In this document: piece by piece, positions 1 through 8,144 of the stretch | How the letters are laid out: the number at the start of each line of letters is the position of its first letter | Position numbering within the stretch: the first letter of the stretch is position 1 | Translations under genes and position numbers: made by a program | Assembly (NCBI GenBank): GCA_001940755.1 | Contig: MEHH01000005.1 | Span: 1-28,883 of the forward strand | Direction of reading: 5' to 3' | Source: Candidatus Heimdallarchaeota archaeon AB_125 | Lineage (GTDB): Archaea; Asgardarchaeota; Heimdallarchaeia; Heimdallarchaeales; Heimdallarchaeaceae | Length of the DNA: 28,883 bases | The notes under the pieces: generated by a model | Told to the model about the DNA's origin: nothing | The model's input: the letters and a program-made list of their open reading frames with translations, nothing else | The model's database searches: none

Positions 1-2
1 GT

Positions 3-893
3 TCTGCACAAGATGTCGATGAAGTTTTGTGGATCGCTGACAATCATAATGTCACCATAACTACTTTTGGTGATATGATGCGAGTTCCAGGTTCCAAAGA
101 ATCTCTCTATCAAGCTCAAGGGAGAGGAGTCGATGTTCAAGTAATTTATGGGATTTCTGATGCAATTAAACTAGCGGAAGAAAATCCTGAAAAAGAGTTT
201 TTATTCTTCAGTGTTGGTTTTGAAACTACTTCCTGCGTAACAGCTGCTGAAGTTATCAGAACAAAACTTCCTAATTTTAGTATCTATGCTTCTCACAAAC
301 TTATTCCTCCTGCAATGGAGCTTCTTATGCAAAGAGATGATTTAGAATTTCAAGGATTTTTAGCTCCAGGGCATGTTTCTACAATCATAGGAGCTAAGCC
401 ATATGATTTTATTCCGGAAAAGTATAACTTTCCTGTTGCTGTGGCAGGATTCGAACCTGTTGATATCCTTCTTGGAATTTATGCTTTATTAAAACAGTTC
501 AATGAAAATACTTCGAGGGTTGATAACATGTATAAACGCTATGTTAGACATGAAGGCAATGTTGCAGCTCTGAAAACTTTGGAAGAAGCTTATGTTGTTG
601 CTGATGCTAGATGGAGAGGATTAGGAGTTTGGCCAAATACTGGACATGAAATAGCTGACAAATACAGTCACATTGATGCCAAGAAGAAATACGAAATCCC
701 TGAACTTGAAACTACAGATCTTCACAGTGGTTGTATTTGTGATGAAATTTTAGTGGGTAAATCCAAACCCCATCAATGTAAATTGTTTAACAAGGCTTGC
801 AGACCTGATCATCCAATAGGAGCTTGTATGGTTAGTCATGAAGGAACATGCAATGTTGCTGCTACTTATGAAGAGATAATTTGGGAAGATTAA
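3..893 (+). CDS. hypD: [NiFe] hydrogenase maturation protein HypD (5' truncated by window edge)
   Basis: HypD is the iron-sulfur scaffold that, with HypC, assembles the Fe(CN)2CO group of [NiFe] hydrogenases. The reading frame is open from base 3, and the residues before the first possible TTG (27) read as coding (SAQDVDEVLW), so the gene begins upstream and about the first 60-70 residues, including the N-terminal Cys motif, are missing. Visible family motifs are ITTFGDMMRVPGS, FFSVGFETTS and APGHVSTIIG. The C-terminal Cys-rich part (SGCICDEIL, HQCKLF, ACRP, GACMVS, GTCNVA) matches the Fe-S-binding region. hypC follows 52 nt downstream on the same strand, the usual hypC/hypD pairing, and hydrogenase structural genes begin about 1.1 kb further on. 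Confidence 0.96.
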   Translation, partial: SAQDVDEVLWIADNHNVTITTFGDMMRVPGSKESLYQAQGRGVDVQVIYGISDAIKLAEENPEKEFLFFSVGFETTSCVTAAEVIRTKLPNFSIYASHKLIPPAMELLMQRDDLEFQGFLAPGHVSTIIGAKPYDFIPEKYNFPVAVAGFEPVDILLGIYALLKQFNENTSRVDNMYKRYVRHEGNVAALKTLEEAYVVADARWRGLGVWPNTGHEIADKYSHIDAKKKYEIPELETTDLHSGCICDEILVGKSKPHQCKLFNKACRPDHPIGACMVSHEGTCNVAATYEEIIWED

Positions 894-945
894 TTGCTAG
901 ATGAAAACAGTTAATTAATGAAGTAAAAATGGTGATGTGAGACTT

Positions 946-1167
946 ATGTGTTTGGCAATTCCTGGATTGGTCTGTGAGATAATAAGCGAAAAGAGAGTAA
1001 TGGTTGACATCACAGGTGTTAGAAGAGAAGCTGATACTTCACTCTTAGAAGAACCTCTTGATGTTGGTGATTATGTGTTAGTTCATACAGGTTTCATAAT
1101 TCAAAAACTTGATCCAGAACAAGCAAAAGAAGATCTCAAGCTCTGGGATGAAATACTTAGCAGTTGA
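946..1167 (+). CDS. hypC: [NiFe] hydrogenase maturation chaperone HypC
   Basis: Small chaperone (73 aa) that carries the Fe(CN)2CO unit between HypD and the hydrogenase large subunit precursor. The protein begins MCLAIPG, and the Cys after the initiator Met is the essential family residue, so the start is the ATG at 946 and not the in-frame GTG at 937. A GGTGAT ribosome binding site at 931-936 lies at normal distance from that ATG and overlaps the GTG. The remaining sequence (ITGVRREADTSLLEE, VGDYVLVHTGFII) is the typical HypC beta barrel. It follows hypD and is probably cotranscribed. Length is normal for the family. Confidence 0.96.
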   Translation: MCLAIPGLVCEIISEKRVMVDITGVRREADTSLLEEPLDVGDYVLVHTGFIIQKLDPEQAKEDLKLWDEILSS

Positions 1168-1204
1168 ATTTTTCTCACAATTCCTTAAAGGAATAACGAA
1201 TAAG

Positions 1205-1213
1205 TTATATATA
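1205..1213 (+). promoter_or_regulatory. TATA box of the gene at 1238
   Basis: TTATATATA ends 25 nt before the ATG at 1238 in otherwise non-coding DNA. That spacing fits an archaeal promoter giving a leaderless or nearly leaderless transcript, so the next gene is probably transcribed separately from hypDC. Confidence 0.6.
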
Positions 1214-1237
1214 TTATTTTGATTATTTCTTATTATA

Positions 1238-1921
1238 ATGGTACTCAGAGAAACCGATGCGAATGCTCTAATTTTGAGAAATTTCATAGATTTTTCAACT
1301 AAAACAAATCAATACTTCTTAACCAACCTAAATAAAACAGTACCAGATATTTTTGATGATATAGAGTGCATGGGTGAAGCTAAAAGCAGAGTAAATGCAA
1401 TTGAAGGGCTGAAGTTAGTTAAAAGAAGGTTTAAGACAAACAACATAGATATATCATATATCTTAATCTTAGCTGCAAGAGGATACAAATTTAGAAATAT
1501 TACAGACAGAGTTTTTCTTTGTGAAGAAAATGCGATATTCCCATCCTTTGAATCCTTTCCTCCAATAAAACCAAAAATGGCTCAAGATTTTGGAATCAAG
1601 ACTGCGATTCTAAAAGGATTAATCGAAAGCTTTGAAATTGAAAGTGATGAAATTGCTCAATCTATAACTGAATCAATACCTGAAATGCTTGAGAAATCCT
1701 ATGGTGTTCGATACACTGGAAGGTTTCTTTCTATTAATGAATGGATTGACCTCAAGGAAAAAGATGGAGAATGGACCTCAGAAGGTAACTTCAAACTAGG
1801 TGTTAATAATTTGACACCACAAATTTTTGGTAATCTATTAGTGTTGCAAGCTAGAGGTTGGTACTTACAAGAAATTCCCGAAAAATTCAAAGGAAACGAT
1901 TATCTTCTTATCAAGGGTTAA
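1238..1921 (+). CDS. Unknown protein with an internal tandem duplication
   Basis: I do not recognise a family. The 227-aa product has no evident signal peptide or membrane segment. The two halves resemble each other. Near the start of each half, ALILRNFIDF and TAILKGLIESF align and are followed at similar spacing by TVPDIFDDIE and SIPEMLEKSY. Towards the end of each half, ILAARGYKFRNITDRV aligns with VLQARGWYLQEIPEKF. This suggests a two-repeat fold, each repeat about 100 aa. The start is the ATG 25 nt downstream of a TATA box. It lies between hypC and the hydrogenase peripheral arm on the same strand, so a link to the hydrogenase is possible but unproven. Confidence 0.8.
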   Translation: MVLRETDANALILRNFIDFSTKTNQYFLTNLNKTVPDIFDDIECMGEAKSRVNAIEGLKLVKRRFKTNNIDISYILILAARGYKFRNITDRVFLCEENAIFPSFESFPPIKPKMAQDFGIKTAILKGLIESFEIESDEIAQSITESIPEMLEKSYGVRYTGRFLSINEWIDLKEKDGEWTSEGNFKLGVNNLTPQIFGNLLVLQARGWYLQEIPEKFKGNDYLLIKG

Positions 1922-1934
1922 TCATTCAATAAAT

Positions 1935-1967
1935 AGATATTTGTTAAGATATTTACTTATTATAATA
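1935..1967 (+). promoter_or_regulatory. Possible promoter of the nuoCDIB operon with a short direct repeat
   Basis: Two copies of AGATATTT, 12 nt apart (1935-1942 and 1947-1954), are followed by a TATA-like TTATTATAATA at 1957-1967. The first gene, nuoC, starts at 2039 behind AGAGAGGAT, so the transcript would have a short leader of some 40-50 nt. The repeat could be a regulator site or chance in AT-rich DNA. Confidence 0.4.
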
Positions 1968-2038
1968 GCAACTCCCCAGCACAACCTTTTTTTATGACTG
2001 ATTCTTGATTAAACTAAAATGTTAAGAGAGGATTTCTT

Positions 2039-2566
2039 ATGAGTGATGCGCTCAAAGAATTAGAAGAAATTTTAAATGTAACTTTACCTGGAAACCTTGT
2101 TGAAGAAGTGGTAAAAGTAGAAGAAGGTCATTTCAACGTTTTTAGTAACGCAACAAATGCTTTTGAACTTATGAAAATACTGCGTGAAGATGCGGGTATT
2201 TATCACCTTACAACAATATCAGGTGTTGAAAAAGATGATGAATTCAACGTTTGTTATCATATACAACACAGAATAGAAGATGAATTTAGGGAAGTACCGA
2301 TAAATTTCACTGTAACTAAAATCGATAAAAATAAACCAAAAACTCCAAGTATGATTGATTTTTTTGTTGCAGCTGATTATTATGAAAGAGAAATTTACGA
2401 CTTTTATGGTGTATATTTTGAAAACCATCCATTCCTGCAAAGGTTAATCTTACCAGAAAGATGGCCAGATGATGTAAAACCAATGCGTAAAGAATATGGT
2501 TGGGAACAGATAAAAGAAATCACCATGAAGATTGCTAAAGAAGCTTTGGAGGAGGCTAAAGAATGA
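2039..2566 (+). CDS. nuoC: Complex I-like hydrogenase 30-kDa subunit (NuoC/EchD/MbhK type)
   Basis: Peripheral-arm subunit that contacts the NuoD-type catalytic subunit. The C-terminal half carries the 30-kDa signature: YEREIYDFYGVYFENHP (about residues 120-136), then LPERWPDD and PMRKEYGW, which correspond to the family pattern ERE-YD-GI-F-HP followed by PLRKDY. The length, 175 aa, is normal for a single-domain NuoC not fused to NuoD. The ATG at 2039 is preceded by AGAGAGGAT. Its stop overlaps the nuoD start by 4 nt (ATGA), showing translational coupling. It is the first gene of a C-D-I-B set. The name follows complex I nomenclature; in a hydrogenase nomenclature it would be a group 4 accessory subunit. 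Confidence 0.9.
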   Translation: MSDALKELEEILNVTLPGNLVEEVVKVEEGHFNVFSNATNAFELMKILREDAGIYHLTTISGVEKDDEFNVCYHIQHRIEDEFREVPINFTVTKIDKNKPKTPSMIDFFVAADYYEREIYDFYGVYFENHPFLQRLILPERWPDDVKPMRKEYGWEQIKEITMKIAKEALEEAKE

Positions 2567-3819
2567 CAGAACAATATCGATCTAGATTTAGAACTTTAAC
2601 TGATGGTAGTGATTCACCTCCTGGTGCAGATCATCATATATTTATCGGACCACAACATCCATGGGCAGAAGAACCAGCACACTTTATTATCCATTTGAAA
2701 GGAGAAAGAGTCGTTGAAGCTGATATCAGAATAGGTTTCAATCTCAGAGGGATTGAAAAAGCAATGGAAAATAGAACATGGAGACAAAACACCATGTTAG
2801 TTCCTAGAGCCTGTGGTATTTGTAGTGCTGTTCATCAAAATGTTTATGTTCGAGTTGTAGAGAAACTTGCAGGCGTTGAAGATCAAATATCCGAAAGAGC
2901 AAGATTAATACGTATGTTCAGCTTAGAAGCCGAACGTGTTCATTCGCATATTTTGTGGTATGGAATACTTGCACATGATGCAGGATTTGATACAATGCTA
3001 CACATCTCATGGAGAGATCGTGAAATTATCATGGACATTGTAGAGGACTTTAGTGGAAACAGAGTTAATCCAGCTTTGATGCTACCTGGTGGTGTTAAAA
3101 GAGACATTCCAAAGGACAAAGCAGATAAAGCACGACCAATGCTAAACAAATTGATAAAACAAGTTGAATATCATAAGAAGGTATTCACTGAAGAAGCTTC
3201 AATAAGGAATCGTTTAGAAAATGTCGGTGTTTTGACTAAGGATGACGCAAAGATAACGACACCCAATGGACCAACAGGAAGAGGATCAGGTTTACCCTTT
3301 GATATGAGAAAATCATTCCCATATGAATTATATGATAAAATTGATTGGAACTTGGTTTGTTATAACGAAGGAGATATCCTAGCAACTACTTTGGTCAGAA
3401 TTGATGAAACCCTAGAATCTTTACAAATGTGTAATCAGATTTTGGATCAACTTGAATCTACTCAAGGTGAATTGTTAGCAAGAGTCAAACCAAGAGTACC
3501 GGAAGGGTCCTATATGGCCAGAGGTGAAGCCCCAAGAGGTGAAGATATTCACTATGGTATTGCCAATGGTACAGATAAACCCGAGAGGTATAAAATCAGA
3601 GCACCATCATTAGGTAACATAGATGCTACACTAAAAAGAATGGATGGTGAATATGTGGCAGATATGCCAGTAATTCTGAGAAGCTATGATCCATGTTTCT
3701 CCTGTACAAACAGAGTTATGTTGATTAACGAAGTAACTGGAGAAAAAATAATCATGAATCAAGATGAATTTGCCAGAAAAGCTATAAAGGCCAAGAGATA
3801 CAATAGGCCATTTTTCTGA
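2563..3819 (+). CDS. Group 4 [NiFe] hydrogenase large (catalytic) subunit, NuoD homologue
   Basis: 418-aa catalytic subunit of a membrane-bound, complex I-like [NiFe] hydrogenase, expected to interconvert protons and H2. Both nickel-binding pairs are present: RACGICSAVH (Cys84, Cys87) near the N-terminus and SYDPCFSCTNR (Cys378, Cys381) near the C-terminus. True quinone-reducing NuoD proteins have lost these cysteines, so hydrogenase is the better call. GPQHP at residues 29-33 is shared with NuoD. After Arg384 there is a 34-residue tail that an endopeptidase would be expected to remove after nickel insertion. No such protease gene is in the window, while HypD, HypC, HypE and HypF are. The start overlaps the nuoC stop, and nuoI begins 12 nt downstream. 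Confidence 0.93.
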   Translation: MTEQYRSRFRTLTDGSDSPPGADHHIFIGPQHPWAEEPAHFIIHLKGERVVEADIRIGFNLRGIEKAMENRTWRQNTMLVPRACGICSAVHQNVYVRVVEKLAGVEDQISERARLIRMFSLEAERVHSHILWYGILAHDAGFDTMLHISWRDREIIMDIVEDFSGNRVNPALMLPGGVKRDIPKDKADKARPMLNKLIKQVEYHKKVFTEEASIRNRLENVGVLTKDDAKITTPNGPTGRGSGLPFDMRKSFPYELYDKIDWNLVCYNEGDILATTLVRIDETLESLQMCNQILDQLESTQGELLARVKPRVPEGSYMARGEAPRGEDIHYGIANGTDKPERYKIRAPSLGNIDATLKRMDGEYVADMPVILRSYDPCFSCTNRVMLINEVTGEKIIMNQDEFARKAIKAKRYNRPFF

Positions 3820-3831
3820 GGTGATAAAAAG

Positions 3832-4302
3832 ATGAAAAAAGTATTAGTAATGGGTGGAGAAGCACTAAAGAATCATGCAAAAGGACCTGTGACAAAACAT
3901 GTACTAAAGCAAATTTCTGATCATCCCCCACCAGAAGATATCAGAACCATTCCAAGAATCATTGAAGATAGATGTATCATGTGTGGAACATGTGTAAAAG
4001 TCTGTCCATCACACTGTTTGGAAATGGAAAAAGATGACAAAGAAAATGGAATGATATGGCTATTGAAACCTCAATGTATGTGGTGTGGTCATTGCCAAAC
4101 CTATTGTCCCGTTGATGCAATTCATATTGATAGAGATCCTAACTTGTCCGTATCTTTATTCTCATTTAATGTCAGACAAGACTATGAAATGCTTGTTGCC
4201 AAAGGCAGCTACAAAGGTGATGTAGCTGATAAGAAACTCCAAGAGCTAATCGACGAAGGTGGCAAGAAGATTAAAGAAATCGATGAATTCCGAGGTGCCT
4301 AA
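3832..4302 (+). CDS. nuoI: Two-[4Fe-4S] ferredoxin-like subunit (NuoI type)
   Basis: Electron-transfer subunit of the peripheral arm (156 aa). Two CxxCxxCxxxCP cluster motifs are visible: Cys48, 51, 54, 58 (CIMCGTCVKVCP) and Cys82, 85, 88, 92 (CMWCGHCQTYCP). These would bind two [4Fe-4S] clusters passing electrons between a soluble donor, probably ferredoxin, and the NuoB-type subunit. The C-terminal 60 residues are family-like and contain no further cysteines. GGTGAT precedes the ATG. The gene ends 1 nt before the nuoB start, and its last codons hold the nuoB ribosome binding site. Confidence 0.93.
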   Translation: MKKVLVMGGEALKNHAKGPVTKHVLKQISDHPPPEDIRTIPRIIEDRCIMCGTCVKVCPSHCLEMEKDDKENGMIWLLKPQCMWCGHCQTYCPVDAIHIDRDPNLSVSLFSFNVRQDYEMLVAKGSYKGDVADKKLQELIDEGGKKIKEIDEFRGA

Positions 4303-4303
4303 A

Positions 4304-4771
4304 ATGGGTTGGTTGAAGAAATTTGGTGTAAACTGTGCAGTAAGATCTCCATGGATTATCCACATGAATGCAGGTGGATGCAATGGATGTGATATTGAAA
4401 TTGTAGATGCTTTAACTCCAAGACATGATCTTGAACAATACGGAATCACCCTTCGTGGTACTCCTCGTCAAGCTGATGTTCTTGTTATTACAGGACCAGT
4501 AACTGTTCAAGTAGCAGAAAGAGTTAAACGAGTCTATGAACAAATGCCTCTACCTAAATTCGTAGTTGCTGTTGGTAACTGCTGTACTACCGGTGGTGTA
4601 TTCCAGGAATGCCCATTTGTTTTAGGTGGAATTGATCATGTTCTTCCTGTAGATGCCTGGGTTTATGGATGTCCTCCAAGACCAGAAAACATTGTTGTAG
4701 CTGTTGCTACTTTGTTAGGTAAATTGAAAGAAGATCTTATTGGTATCGAGAAAAAAGAAGTTCCTGTTTAG
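4304..4771 (+). CDS. nuoB: Hydrogenase small subunit (NuoB type)
   Basis: Carries the proximal [4Fe-4S] cluster next to the [NiFe] site. Ligand candidates are Cys26 and Cys29 (GGCNGCDIE), Cys93 or Cys94 (GNCCTTGG) and Cys123 (YGCPPRP), in the order typical of NuoB and group 4 small subunits. I chose the ATG at 4304 (MGWLKKFG, 155 aa) because GAGGTG at 4292-4297 lies just upstream and because a longer in-frame start at 4259 would run inside nuoI. It is the last gene of the C-D-I-B set and is followed by a T-rich terminator-like stretch. The H, A, J, K, L, N membrane genes are not adjacent but lie 16.5 kb downstream. Confidence 0.93.
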   Translation: MGWLKKFGVNCAVRSPWIIHMNAGGCNGCDIEIVDALTPRHDLEQYGITLRGTPRQADVLVITGPVTVQVAERVKRVYEQMPLPKFVVAVGNCCTTGGVFQECPFVLGGIDHVLPVDAWVYGCPPRPENIVVAVATLLGKLKEDLIGIEKKEVPV

Positions 4772-4778
4772 GAATAAC

Positions 4779-4808
4779 TTTTCCTTTTCTTTTTATTTTA
4801 TTTTTTAT
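4779..4808 (+). terminator. T-rich terminator after nuoB
   Basis: Several T runs separated by single C or A bases directly follow the nuoB stop, the usual form of an archaeal transcription end. The next gene is on the opposite strand and converges here. Confidence 0.6.
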
Positions 4809-5845
4809 TACCACTCTTTTGCTCTTTGTCTCAAGTCTTTCTCTACCTTTATCATATTTGGAAGAAAGGGGATTACATCCTCATCTAATCCTTGAAAATC
4901 ACTTTTAACTTGCATGGGATCAGATTCTTCAAATAGAATTCGATAAACCCAGTCAGTTAAGTCTGCTAATACTCTTTCGTAGAATAAATAAACTACAATT
5001 TCTTCATTAAGATTTGCAGATTCTCTTATTTCTTTGTATTTTTGTTTAAAAGAAGGAAAATTCTTCTGATTGAGATAGAACCAGATATCTTTTTCAAAAG
5101 GAGCAAAATAAGCACTGTCCCAATCTACTAAAAAGATCTCATCTTGTTTATTTAAAAGAATATTATGTCGGATTGGATCATTGTGACAAACCACATAGTC
5201 TTGAGGAGATTCATTTTTGAGATTTTGAGTGATTTCTTCTAGATATGTTAGTGATTGTAAAATATCATTCATTAATGGTGTAATTAAGTTCTTAAGCCTT
5301 AGAAATGTTTTATCTGTCGACTTTGTACAAGCTGCAATTTCTCTAAGACACAATAATAGATCGTCCTTAAATGATAAATCTAAGTTAAATAGAAATTTAT
5401 CTTGAAATTTAAGATATTCTGTGGAATCGTGAATTTGAGCTAATAATGCTGATATTTTATTTAAAAAAATAGTAGTTTTACTTTTTTTCTCTGAAGTAAT
5501 CTTACCTTCAATGTAATTCCATAGTACCATTTCAGCTTCCTGAAATTGCGATTTTAGATTTCCTTTAACAGTTTTAATAGGATAGGAAATATGTTTTATC
5601 CCTTGAGCATGATATAGTTGATGGACTACTTCTAACGAAAAATCAAGTTTATGATTTTCTTGATTTTTCAATCGAGAGGGAAAATATAACTTCAAAAAGT
5701 ATTTACCTTTCTCTTCTGTTGTTACAATGTATGAAGATGCGAATTCCCCCACTGGAACAAATTTTAAGTTTTTTACATTTATATTGTAAACATCTTGTAT
5801 CTTTTGTTTCAATTCCATTTTGTCAATAGAGGGCTCAGTCTTCAA
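4808..5845 (-). CDS. Aminoglycoside/choline kinase-like phosphotransferase (APH family)
   Basis: 345-aa protein with the APH fold motifs: CHNDPIRHN (catalytic-loop His221, Asp223, Asn228) and VDWDSA (metal-binding Asp241). The N-terminal nucleotide-binding lobe has YFLKLYF near residues 49-55. Such enzymes phosphorylate a hydroxyl group on a small molecule (aminoglycoside, choline, homoserine, sugar or a related compound), and the substrate cannot be read from the sequence. The TTG at 5845 starts the open frame soon after an in-frame stop; the ATG at 5818 is an alternative start. It lies 32 nt downstream of the MFS transporter gene and is probably cotranscribed with it, so the transporter may import or export the kinase substrate. 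Confidence 0.85.
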   Translation of the reverse strand: MKTEPSIDKMELKQKIQDVYNINVKNLKFVPVGEFASSYIVTTEEKGKYFLKLYFPSRLKNQENHKLDFSLEVVHQLYHAQGIKHISYPIKTVKGNLKSQFQEAEMVLWNYIEGKITSEKKSKTTIFLNKISALLAQIHDSTEYLKFQDKFLFNLDLSFKDDLLLCLREIAACTKSTDKTFLRLKNLITPLMNDILQSLTYLEEITQNLKNESPQDYVVCHNDPIRHNILLNKQDEIFLVDWDSAYFAPFEKDIWFYLNQKNFPSFKQKYKEIRESANLNEEIVVYLFYERVLADLTDWVYRILFEESDPMQVKSDFQGLDEDVIPFLPNMIKVEKDLRQRAKEW

Positions 5846-5877
5846 ATTGAATCACATCAATTAATTCTTCAGAAAAG

Positions 5878-7284
5878 CTATTTTGAATGTTGTGACGCTT
5901 CATCTTTTATTGACTTATTTCTGTTCCCTATGAAATAGTTAGTAAGATAGATTAAACAAACTGCAGAAATGATAGCAATTGATGTGAAAAGGAAAATTTT
6001 TGGTAAAACAAAACTCCAATCAATAGCTCCATTGACTTCATTTGAGTTAACGCTAATCGGGATGAAGCTTACTGTTGAAATTGATCTTGACAATGAAACA
6101 TAAAATCCTAAAGCACCAAGAGCCATTCCTCTTTGAGTAATTATTGCTTCTCTTGTCGTTCCAGTATTTACACCAATATAACTTGTCAGGCTACTTGCAC
6201 TGTAAATCATATAGACCACTATTAACCATGGCAAAGATTTCACATAGATGAAAAGAATCAACATACTAGATGAAATAAGTAATGTAAAGAAAATAGGTCC
6301 TTTATAACCAATCTTATCAACAATTTTCCCCAAATATGGTTTAAAGAATATTAGTACACCTGATGTAATCCATGCTATCTGTGCAACAGAATCATAAGGG
6401 AGTCCTTTAACTTCGGATACTAATATTGGCCAAAAAGCCGTTATAGTATATTCAAGAAAAGCTACAGTTAATTGTATCATATAAATAAAACGTAATTTCT
6501 TCTGTTTCGTTACTATAGCAAGAGACTTGAACATTGAAACAAAGGATATACCCAGTGCTTTCATTTTGGATTCTGTTTTTAGTCTCTCCTCTTTTTTGAG
6601 AACTTCTGGCATGAATAATGCCATACCAATTACACCAATGAGGGATATCCCTGCTCCCCATGCAAAAAGTATACGGAGTGGTGACAAAGTACTTACTATT
6701 TCTGGCATTATTGCTATGCTTTCGATTTGTAAAACTAATGTTTTATTAATGTGAAGGTTAGAAATTTTTAAGAGTAAAAATGCTAATAAAGCTCCTGATA
6801 TAGCCCCTAAATCAGTCCCTTGAAACAATCTTCCTTGGACTTCGCCAAGATTTGTATCTTCTTCAACATCTCCAATATATGCAAAAATTATTGGCCAAAA
6901 ACAAGACATTCCGATAGCCATGAAAAACATTGCCACAATTACTAAAGCCCAATGTGAAGATACAGCTAGAAAAAACAAACTTATTGTGTAAAAACTAATA
7001 CCTGCTATAAGTAATGGTTTTCTTCCAATCATTTGAGATAAGTTCCCCAATGGAACTCGTAGGAATAGCTGAGGAATATTCCTCAACGCAAAAATAAACA
7101 GTATTAGCCAAAAAACTGTATTTATGTTTTCAAGATGCAAACCTACATAGGACATGAAAATTGTCATCGAAAAACTACCAACTATACCTAGAAGTATGGG
7201 GGAAAGTCGTCGACGGTCATCTAAATACAACCTTGTCTTAACTCCATTTAGAGTCTTGGATAAAAGGTTGCTTTCACCACTCAA
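5878..7284 (-). CDS. Major facilitator superfamily transporter
   Basis: 468-aa polytopic membrane protein with about 12 hydrophobic segments and a longer polar loop near the middle (around VLKKEERLKTESK), the usual 6+6 MFS layout. LGNLSQMIGRKPLLIAG after the second segment matches the MFS loop 2-3 motif (G-x3-D/Q-x2-GRK/R). The equivalent place in the second half reads LGKIVDKIGYKGPIF. The start appears to be TTG at 7284 with AGGATC upstream; no in-frame ATG occurs before the first membrane segment. Substrate is unknown. The downstream kinase-like gene suggests a transport-plus-phosphorylation pair, with drug efflux as an alternative. Confidence 0.9.
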   Translation of the reverse strand: MSGESNLLSKTLNGVKTRLYLDDRRRLSPILLGIVGSFSMTIFMSYVGLHLENINTVFWLILFIFALRNIPQLFLRVPLGNLSQMIGRKPLLIAGISFYTISLFFLAVSSHWALVIVAMFFMAIGMSCFWPIIFAYIGDVEEDTNLGEVQGRLFQGTDLGAISGALLAFLLLKISNLHINKTLVLQIESIAIMPEIVSTLSPLRILFAWGAGISLIGVIGMALFMPEVLKKEERLKTESKMKALGISFVSMFKSLAIVTKQKKLRFIYMIQLTVAFLEYTITAFWPILVSEVKGLPYDSVAQIAWITSGVLIFFKPYLGKIVDKIGYKGPIFFTLLISSSMLILFIYVKSLPWLIVVYMIYSASSLTSYIGVNTGTTREAIITQRGMALGALGFYVSLSRSISTVSFIPISVNSNEVNGAIDWSFVLPKIFLFTSIAIISAVCLIYLTNYFIGNRNKSIKDEASQHSK

Positions 7285-7448
7285 TATTTTCAGATCCTAT
7301 CTCTTGTAGGTATTTATAAGTTAGATTTTAAACATAATGGATTAAACATCAGAATCTCAAGGTTTAATCAAGGTTTGTCTTTAAAAAATTTCGTTTTCCT
7401 TTTCCACAATTTTAAAATAATCTCACAACATACTTGATATAGGTTCAT

Positions 7449-8144
7449 ATGTTTCCACATTCACCTCAATCAGCAGTACCACCAGATAAACTTGTTCAGC
7501 AAATGATAGTTCAAGCATTACAAGCTTTCTATATCAATGACCACGAAACTGGAGTATATTTTCTTCAGCAAATCAGAGCTAATCTACCTCGTTACATGTA
7601 TCAGTTAAATCCACAAATGAGAAATCTAGCTAAAGAAGTTGTTAAGTTGTTACAAGATGGAAGCTTAGTGCCAGATAGATCATCTGAGTCTGCAGAAGCT
7701 TCTGCAATGGATACTCACCCAGGATTGTCAGGTGAATCTAACGAATATAAGGCTCCAGCAGAAACAGTTAATCAAGAAATGCAACAACAAATACAACAAC
7801 AATCAGATTTGGTTGGCGCTCCTGAACTCACAGAAACTGATCTGGAAGGTCAAGAAGTTGATACTTCACAAGATATAGTTTTTGAACCCAAAACAGAATC
7901 GGTTGGAACTCCTGCAGAAGAAATATTCGCTCATCATCCAGAAACACCACCCCAACACCCAGAAACACCAATTACCGAACCCCCATATGAGGAAACTGAA
8001 GCTCCAAGAGGTTCATTACCTAGTGATTTTATCTCTGAATTATCTACAGCAGTAAGTACTGTAAGAGACAAAAAGAAGAAGAAGAAGAAGAAAGATGAAA
8101 AATTAGTTGGTTCAATGAATGAACTAGAAGATTTTGATTTCTAG
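7449..8144 (+). CDS. Unknown protein, folded N-terminus with disordered acidic tail
   Basis: 231 aa without a recognised family. Residues about 10-75 (DKLVQQMIVQALQAFYINDH to VVKLLQDG) look like a small helical domain. From about residue 80 the protein is low-complexity, rich in Glu, Gln, Pro and Thr, with QQQIQQQ, a repeated HPETP, and a run of eight Lys (about 208-215) encoded by an AAG repeat. It ends in an acidic NELEDFDF. No signal peptide or membrane segment is seen, so it is probably a cytoplasmic adaptor. The stop codon overlaps that of the convergent regulator gene in a shared CTAG. Confidence 0.75.
   Translation: MFPHSPQSAVPPDKLVQQMIVQALQAFYINDHETGVYFLQQIRANLPRYMYQLNPQMRNLAKEVVKLLQDGSLVPDRSSESAEASAMDTHPGLSGESNEYKAPAETVNQEMQQQIQQQSDLVGAPELTETDLEGQEVDTSQDIVFEPKTESVGTPAEEIFAHHPETPPQHPETPITEPPYEETEAPRGSLPSDFISELSTAVSTVRDKKKKKKKKDEKLVGSMNELEDFDF
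8072..8094 (+). repeat. AAG trinucleotide repeat
   Basis: Imperfect run of AAG codons inside the gene at 7449, encoding a poly-lysine stretch. Such tracts can vary in length by slippage in steps of one codon without breaking the frame. Confidence 0.8.

Noticed and set aside
27..893. TTG at 27 as the hypD start
   Set aside because: The frame is open and coding-like upstream of it, and the conserved N-terminal part of HypD would be missing; the gene continues beyond the window edge.
2563..3819. Quinone-reducing complex I NuoD
   Set aside because: Both NiFe-binding CxxC pairs and the DPCxxC processing motif are kept, as in hydrogenases; quinone-type NuoD lacks them.
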